Of a stretch of 64,000 nt of DNA, positions 39,652-48,600 are shown in pieces. Where the stretch lies: NCBI GenBank assembly GCA_013407085.1, contig JACCGJ010016511.1:62001-126000 (forward strand), given 5' to 3'. The DNA is from Atriophallophorus winterbourni (Eukaryota > Platyhelminthes > Trematoda > Plagiorchiida > Microphallidae). The number at the start of each line of letters is the position of its first letter. The stretch's first letter is position 1. Position numbers and translations under genes: made by a program. The notes below the pieces were generated by a model. The model saw only the letters and a program-made list of their open reading frames with translations. It was not told where the DNA came from and did not search any database.

Positions 39652-42600
39652 AAGTGTGCGGTCTTTATGATTTGCACAAATTTGAGAAGATCGTTTTAAA
39701 GAATTGATCATGAGGTAAATTATCTTGCTAAATGAGGGTTAGAAACCGACAACCGGATTGGCAACATCGGTGGTGAGATTGCCCGAACCTATCTAGCCTT
39801 AAGCTCTCAGACAAGGAACATAACTCATCGAGATCTATAGGAAATTGCCTTCGACAGCAAGTTACTGCATGTTAACGACTATTAGTATCATTCTTTCAAA
39901 CACAAATCTTTTTCTAATTCGTGGGTTTATCAAACTCGATTTATCCTTAATTTATTAATCGCAATTCAAGATTCTTCTATCAAACAGTCTATTCCTCTTG
40001 GCTTGCAACATTGTAACTGTGTGACGAAGAGATATAATGAAAATGGTTGAGAGTCTAGTAAAACAGTTTTATAGAATCAGGCAAAGTGCCGCATAATAAA
40101 AAAACTGCATTCAAACTGAGGCTACTATCAGGGAGGCTTAGAGCTAAGCGAAAATTTGAGAAAACCGTTTGTCACTAATGGCTTAAAGTTAAAATTTCGA
40201 GTAAAGTATTCTGCTTGATATGTATAAACTGATTTAGGTGGAAGTCAAACCCTATTAAGTACTCACCAACCACCAATTTCGTGTAAACGGTGCTGCTATC
40301 TCTCCTTTTAACTTATTGCACCCATACGGCCTATGCCTTACTACATCTATTCCTTTGCACGGGTGGAAACATAGGGCGACAACACGAATTCGCTTTTTAT
40401 GCCTTCTTTAAAATGTCAATCTCTTCTTCAGCAGCATGACAGCTTCCTTGCGGCTTTCACTGCCACACATCATAATAAGCTTTCTTCCTCAGTTGACAAC
40501 AGACAAGATTAATCAAACACTCCAAGAAGATGTCTACAACAAGATCGCCACCGAACACGATTTTGGACAATATCGCTAAGCGTAAAAAGCCACAGTGAAT
40601 TTTCATATTCTAGATCCCAACCCGGAAGATGGATTGCACCAACCGAAGCTAGTTTAACAAAGCCTTCATCTGCTTGAGCCAAGTCAGAGTCTGGCCACCC
40701 TTACAACGACGCCATTCGAGTTAGAAATGGCAAACAAAACCGCGTTAGGGAAGCCATGATTTCCCATTCGCAATATGTGGCTTAGCCAGCGAATTTTATG
40801 CACGTTAACTTGTTTTTCGATGTCTACGTCGATGCCAAAGATTCTATTACGCATAGTTGCGTTATGTATCCGATGGCGCCAAGTAACTCCAGCGATGGAG
40901 CGGAGACAGCGATTGTCGAATACCTGCAGGCGTCTTATTTCATCCGAATAGGAATTGAAGAGTAAAATTACATCGTCGACATAATCTCAATCAAAAAGTT
41001 TGTTGTCGCGGTGTCGGTACGCCTGCGTTACATGCATCCATTATTGCGTCAACTATAAAATTGAATAAAAATGGAGAAATTGGACATGGTTGTCGGATAC
41101 CATTAACCGCAGGAAAGTCGTCTGACAGGCTATTTTACGCCCTAACGCGCCCAGAACTATAGGAATAATGCCCACGAAATAGGTTAGCGTACTTTTTCGG
41201 GACACTTTTGTGAAACAAAGTAATAAATAATGCGTTCTCAGCGACCGAATCAAAGGCGCCCTTAAAATAAAAAAGATCACTGCTGTGGACTGGTTATAAG
41301 TGTGGTGATGTTCTAGTGCTTGCCTAAGAGTAAATATGTGATAGATACGTTTTCTACCGGGACGAAATCCTGCTTGCTGTTCACGAATCAGTGATTCCCT
41401 GTGTAATGCAAGGCGTCAGAAATGGTTACTTTGGGTTAATTTAGAAGCGGATGTGCATTTGTGTAGTACTTCGTGCTGTGCGGCTAACACCGTCCTAAAT
41501 TGATTGGCCAGAGGTAGTGAGCTGCATGCTGAAACAGGCTGGAGTCTTACTACCATTTCCTGTTCTGTTTTCTTCCTCAAATATGTCTAGGAATGGGCAA
41601 CCTGACAGTATTTTATCCCACATGCAGTCTCTGACTGTGCGGTACTGTGCATGGATCAGACTTCTGCTTCCATACAATTTAGAAGGGAATTGTAAACAGC
41701 CTTGACTGAAGATGAACAAGCGTTGGATTTCACCACTGAACGGCTACTACGAAATCGGGAAGGAACCACACCACGTTGTGACCGCTTTGAAACGAGAATA
41801 TGCTGACGATGCACATTTATTCTGGATTTCACCGCCTTCTATTCTTTGTTAGGCGTCTTTGTTTTCCCTCCGCCTTCCTAATGTATGGACATGTCACAGT
41901 CGTGTGTTAGCATCAGGCTCGGATCTTCACAGGACACATTCAGACCATCTCATAGCATCTGTGGACTTCAGATAATTTGCGAAGAAACAGTGCAAGAACA
42001 AACTACTTCTGAAAAGTGTTGGACGTTGACTGAACAGTGTTCACGGGAATCTCGAGCACCACCCGCTGGAAACTACTTGTGGGCTAGAAAAATGTTTGAT
42101 TTTGAGTTGATTTTATAAATGGCACCCTGTCTAATTTTGAAAATCGATGGATTCGAAAATAGAATTGATATTTATCTGTGATGAAGACACTATATAGTTT
42201 AAATCAACAAGCAAAAGGTGATCAGCTATGCAATCAGAAATTACCTCCAAATTACTGATCATTCGCTCGACTTCTTGGATGAACGTCTTCAGTATCGATG
42301 TGAGCGGTTCGTGGTAGTTCGGCTTCCATCCCTGAAAATCGAGCAAACAGAAAAGTATTACACATTTAGCGGACGTTACCTAGATTAAGGGAAACACTGT
42401 TTTGCAAATCTAAATCCAACGTTCATTTCATAAAGAAAATCGTCGATAAATTCCAGATACTCGGGTGCCTAAATTTAGAAAAAAATAAATAGTGGTACCA
42501 GACTTGGGACAACTCCAAATTTGCTGCTCACTACAGTTGGCAATCTATATGGCATGACGATGCGTATGCAAGCCAAAAATATTGTTCACCTTTGCAAACA

Positions 42601-45600
42601 GACAGAACGGAAAAGATGATGTCGCTGAATGAAGTGCCCATCAATTCTCAGCTCAACGTGGATGCCGCAATGGACCAATGAAAAACTCGACAAACTCTAA
42701 ACAATTGAATGGTGTTAACACGCTAATGAGAATCCGCCCGCAGAGCAATTTGATCTTTGAATCGAACAATAAAACAACTTTTACCAACCCAGAAAATACA
42801 ACGGGACGAATGCAAGCGCTTTACAAATGGTTTGGGTGAGAATGTCTTCTAGTTTAATTCCACAACCAATAGAACCAACTCGACAAACGCCAACAACTAA
42901 ACATCAGATCCCTGAACTGCAATCCATTTCTCTCGATTACAAAAAATTCTGCAACGTGTTTAAATCTTTTTTCACCATCCTATCATTGTTTATGGCTAAT
43001 GGAACCTGAACTTGCTCCCACCGCTTTATAAGTGAATGTAAGCGCGGGGGGTTTTACCAGGACGTTTGATATAGAAACATGGATAAAAGGCGTTATTAAA
43101 ATAACAACATCTCAGATCACAACTCTAGTGTCCTTAGATTACCAGCTGCGAGAGCTAGACACTGGTCTAAATAAAACTGAAGGACTGACTTGCTAACTCG
43201 ACTTGTATTCTGTGGTAATCAACCAGGGTACCTAGAAAGCTTTAGCACCGTCTGTTCGCTTCAACGCAACACCTGACTTGACAAGTTACAACGTTTGGTT
43301 AAGTGTTTTAACAGATCAGTCAGCAAGATGGATAATTTACCCATGGACTTGCAACTGGAAACTAAAACAAGTGATAGAATTTGACTTTAGCGTACAGTCA
43401 AACAAACGTCGAGGTGTCTCTCAATTTGTGCTACTCGCCATCGTATTTTCAGTCCCGATAGATGTAGTTAGACTTCACTTCCTGTCTGCGCCCCTTTTTG
43501 CCAGACTTAACGAAAAAAGACGTTCTCTCAATCAACAGTACCATTAATTTTTTCGCATGGTTAATCTGCGTCTCTCCTAATTGAATTCCAGACCTGATTA
43601 TCGTTCAGCACTTTCGTGAATGTGCTAGATAGATCAGTCATTTCGTCCGATAATGCACATCCATTGTAGATTTTCCTTATGGCCACAGCTTATTCTCCAC
43701 CACACGGATGTGCAATCGTGCAGCATTTCTGTGCTGTGCGGCTAACATGGTGCTAAATTGATTGGCCACCGGGAGTGAGCTGCATGCTGAAACAGGCTGG
43801 AGTCTCACTACCATTTCCCGTTCTTTTTTCTTTCTCATATCTGTCTAGACCTGGGCAACCTGACAGTATCTTAGCCCACGTTCAGTCTCTGACTGTGCGG
43901 CACTTTGCCTAGATCAGGCTTGTGCTTTCATACCACCACACGGAGCCTACATGCTGTGCCTTAATCAAGAACCGAAAAACTAAACTATTGTTTGTGTCTT
44001 ATTAGCCTGATATCAGTCTGATCAAACGAAAGCTGTTTTTATTCTGAAAGCACAGCTGCCTATCTCACCACTCGCCCTTAATTGTGTTTATTTTCATCTT
44101 TGTTTCTTAATTTTGTGTGAATAAATTCACCCGCTGAAAAATCGCGTATAAAATAAAAACCGTGTGGTCAAGTCAGTCGTGCATTCACATCTCTGTGACC
44201 TTGAAACGTAGAAGAAATAAATATGTCCCTTTTCACACTCTAACACACACAAATCAAATGCTTTTCGCCATTTACAATTATATGATAAGTGATGGAACCC
44301 AATCGGGAAGAGACGGGTCGGACGCCCAAGGCTATCTTGGAAGCGCTCGTGTGAAGAGGAAATCCGCAAGTGTGGACTTAACTGGAACGACATCAAACTG
44401 GCTGCTATGGACAGACCAACGTGGAGACAAGTTGCCGAGGCCCTATGTTCCGCCAGGAACTCAAGGGATTAGGTCAAGTAAGTCAAGTGAGCTACAATCA
44501 ACCCGTTGAATTGTGTTGATAGACGAACACTAACAAATTTTTTAGCTGACATTACTTCAACAAAGCGAAATCCAAATTCAACTCACCGAATCTACTTCCA
44601 ACGAGGAGCAATCAAACAAATTGTCAGCCTGGGCGAATTCCGACAAATAACCTTCCAATGTGCCGGAAACCTCCATGAAATGTGACAGCATTTGTGACAA
44701 GGAATGCGACGAAATTTCTCGGTCTACCATGGACTCAATTAGTGCTTTATCAGTGAAAGTAGCAGGCTCGTGAATGGAAGGCCAAATGTTAAACAGAGAA
44801 TAATTCCGATCTGTTGGGTACAGTGGCCGACGTATGTAGTAACTGGAGGTTTCCTTCGAACAACCATGCCATGAAGTCCGGCGCTGCAGAGGCAACACTT
44901 TTGTTGATTCACATGTTCTTCTCGTGAGACTCGAAGCTCTCTGGCCCTTGGAACGACGTCTTATAGATATCACGTCAGATGGAAGTTTCTGAAGCGTTTC
45001 CATACGATTCTGAATCAGCTGGAGTGACCTACAGATAAAAGATGTCGTGTATACGTATATGAACCGAATGCGTCCAACCCAAAACGAGAAAGTAAAGCCA
45101 ACCTTTGTAAAAGATGCTCCATGTATGCGTGCGACTTTAGTGAACGTTCGATCGATTCAATCCACTCAGAACTGGAGGATTCTGGATTGGACGTTGAAGG
45201 GCTCTCGTGGAACTCGGTTCGAATCGATTCGTATACTGATTTGCGGGTGTTCATCACCTTGATCCACATTTGGATCTTGATCGATTGTACCTACAGCAGG
45301 TGGGATAGGTCCGTGAATGCGAAAAAATGTTTGAACAAGGTTATTTTACATTTCCTAGTTATAAAAATCAGTTTGACTTCTGGACGTGGCTCACACTACC
45401 TGGGTGCAAAGGTAAAACATTTATAGGCTAAGTAAAACGGGTGAAATACAGGGTTGGATCAAAGCTCCCAAGATATTAATCAGGAACGTTTTTACGTTTA
45501 ATTTAGCGCAGCAAAACTTACACCAGTCTCGCATCAATAGCCGAAATCGTGAACACTACTGTTTTTACGTCAATAAGGTACGAGTGTTGGATTTATTCCA

Positions 45601-48600
45601 CTTATCGTAAGGTGCAAACGTTCACAACCTTAAGTAGTTCGTGTGGAAATCTATGCCACCCGAAATTGTATCATCAAAAAGTGGACTGATTTTTGAAAAA
45701 CAGTTGAATATTTGTGTCGAGTAATCCCAGTTTGTTAAGCGATAACTCATACTCGTCACAGTAACATTTGACCGGTAAATGCATCTTTCACGAATATCTA
45801 CGAATCCATGACCAAGGTAGAATAACACACAAACTTTTGGATGGAAATTTGAAACTATGATTTATTTAAATGTCGTACGTATATTCTATAGCGTGGTACA
45901 TGTATTTCCATTTTGCTGTGAATCTTGAATCTTGCAATTCGAGAAAATAAAAAAAATTATAAAGCGTAAACTCACTTTCAGTAAATGCACATCATTCAAC
46001 GAATGCAGCTGATCCTCTGAGGTCAGTTTGGTAACCAAGGTGACCAGGAATGTGTCCAACTTCTGTAAATTTGCCAGTGTGCTTGAACTGGACCGATGAT
46101 ACGTTAACATTCCAAAATGTGCACAGATTTGTCGGTAGAAATCTAACACGAACAGAAGATAGTTTATATGAACAACCATGAAAGTTTCAAGCGAATCTAA
46201 CATTAATCTAGCTATTTTAAAACAATAAAGAAAGCTGCAAAATTTTGAAGCATATATCTTGCCTGCTGCCTGTAGCAATAATGTTGCAGCAACAGAATGA
46301 GTTAATAACGAGTTGTTATTAAAATGATGTGTGTGCGCACGCGTTAAAGAACGCTTACCTTCAAGCTGATCATCTATTTTCGTGGCAGCTTCCGTTGTGC
46401 AGCTGAGACGTAACGAATGGGACAGCTCCAGCATGTTCTTAAACGTTTCATCCACGGCTCGCTGAAGACCCGAAACAAATCAATAATTTGAAGGTGTATG
46501 GAATATAACGCTTTTATGAATAAAAGCCTACTTCTACAATATCAGTAATATAATAATATAAAAGCTTGAAACGGAAATTATTGTTTTACACACTTCGTAC
46601 GACGGCAGCGGCTAGGAGTAAATGCGCAAAAGATGGAAAACACATTATCTTGGTTTTTAACATCCATAACAACGTTTGACTTAATAGGAAACATGTTTGA
46701 AATTCATCCATTGGTTCATGAGTCATTTTGCGTAAATTACGAAGTTCACATTGTATACATCTTGATAGTACCGGCCCTTGAAAATATGAACTAATTTCGT
46801 TCGAAATGCACTAGTGCTAGACACATTCTCTTTTATTAAAATTGAATCTCACTCACGACAATCGAGTTGATGTACAGCTATAGATAGAATGGAATATCGC
46901 ACTTTGACACGAGAGCAAGATCACTGAAAGTGTTGCCAAATACACTCTACCATTCATCTCAAGGGGCAAACTTCTCCAACACCAAATGTGATCCAAATTG
47001 CGAAACGCCAAAGTAATTTTAATAGAAATAAATGGATGAAAAAGTAAAGCAATCGAAAAATCGGCAACAAAGTTTCCTACCCAATCATATGAGTTTGCGT
47101 CCACATCAAAGGCGCTGGGTTGTGCGTTTTGTATGCAGACAGAATCATCTGCAGCCAATCGAGAATTCAGCAGGATTTGTAAATGTTTAACATAGTTATT
47201 CCACTCTTCCCGCTCGGCAAACCAATGTTCCAGAAGCTTCATAGAGTGAACCATTGATTTCTCGGCACCATTTGGATCACAAACCCAATCGATAGAATTG
47301 AGAACACTTTGATCAAGTCCGAAATCTGTCGCTGATTCCTTCTTCTTCAAATATGTTGAGATTTCAGAGAAGTCATCCGTTTCTTTTAATTCAAACAAGC
47401 GAGATGTCCATCGCACGATTTCCATCTTTATTCGATTGAATTCCGTTTGTTGCACCTGAAAAAGATCGACAAATAGAGCACATGTAAAAGATGCAAAATG
47501 ATAAGTGATGATAAATCCAACGTTGAGGATAGCGCTTCTATCGCGAACCGCAGCAATAACTACTATGTCGTAAAGCAATGCGTTACATGCCAATCAAACA
47601 TTTTGGGTTGGCGTTATAAGTAGATACGGTGTTACACCGATGACAAACAAGGAAGCTTATCCGTCAAACGATAAAAAAATTATTCTTGAATTGATGAGGG
47701 AGGAGAATTGGTGTGAGAAAATTTTTCGTAGGAAAGTACCGACACACTAGGAAAAGGTGCCTGTATATCTACAAAAACACGCATTTAGTCATGTTTTACG
47801 AATGAATAAAAGACCTCAGCGCGGCATATTCCTGAGGCTTTCACTGCCATACATCACAGCATTCTTTCCTCGTCACTCCATCTAATAGCACAAAGGTTTG
47901 TACGAACACCTTAAGAATACACAATGGCATTACAACCAAACAAAAAGACGATACTCAGTCGGTAAAGGTTACTCACCCAAAACAGAGATTGAATTTCCTT
48001 AATTTCAGCTGGTTCCAGCCCGAATTTTCGTACTTTCAACCGGGATAATTCATTGCAACGTTCGAGCAAATGTTGCAGTGCTGGATCGCATAATGACTTT
48101 TTGTCACAATGCATTTCAGTAATTAAAGATCGTAACCATTCGAGTTGATTGCCTTCTGACCTGAAACGTATTTTCAAAACGATTGTGGCTCGTGAGTAGT
48201 AAACATCGGTATTTTCATAAGCAACAGGCAATGATCTCGCCGAGAATATTGAAGTATGTTATGGTATTAAAGCACAAACCTGATCCAGGCAAAGTGCCGC
48301 ACAGTCAGAGACTGCGCGTGGGCTAAGATACGGTCAGGTTGATCAGGCCTAGGCAGATTTAAGGAAGAAAAAAGAACAGGAAATGGTAGTGAGACTCCAG
48401 TCTGTTTTAGCATGCAGCTCACTACCGGTGGCCAATCAATTTAGCACGATGTCAGCTGCAGCACAGAAATGCTGCACGATTGCACATACGTGCAAAGAAT
48501 GGCAGAGATCAAGACGAAAGAATCGACGTTTGGCGAATGTGTCACACATAAGAACCTCAACCATTCTACTTCACGCCACTTTGTAAAATTTACATCCAGC

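Noticed and set aside
39436..39711. Poly-Asp, poly-Ile, poly-Met and poly-Ser frames on both strands
   Set aside because: All arise from one GAT trinucleotide array; four overlapping frames open at once is typical of simple repeats.
43278..43547. 89-residue plus-strand open frame
   Set aside because: No start context, splice partners, repeat or family features; it lies inside an intron of the minus-strand gene.
44162..44509. 115-residue plus-strand protein
   Set aside because: It is the wrong frame over an RTE 3' end; the homologous frame reads through [18 protein letters not shown].
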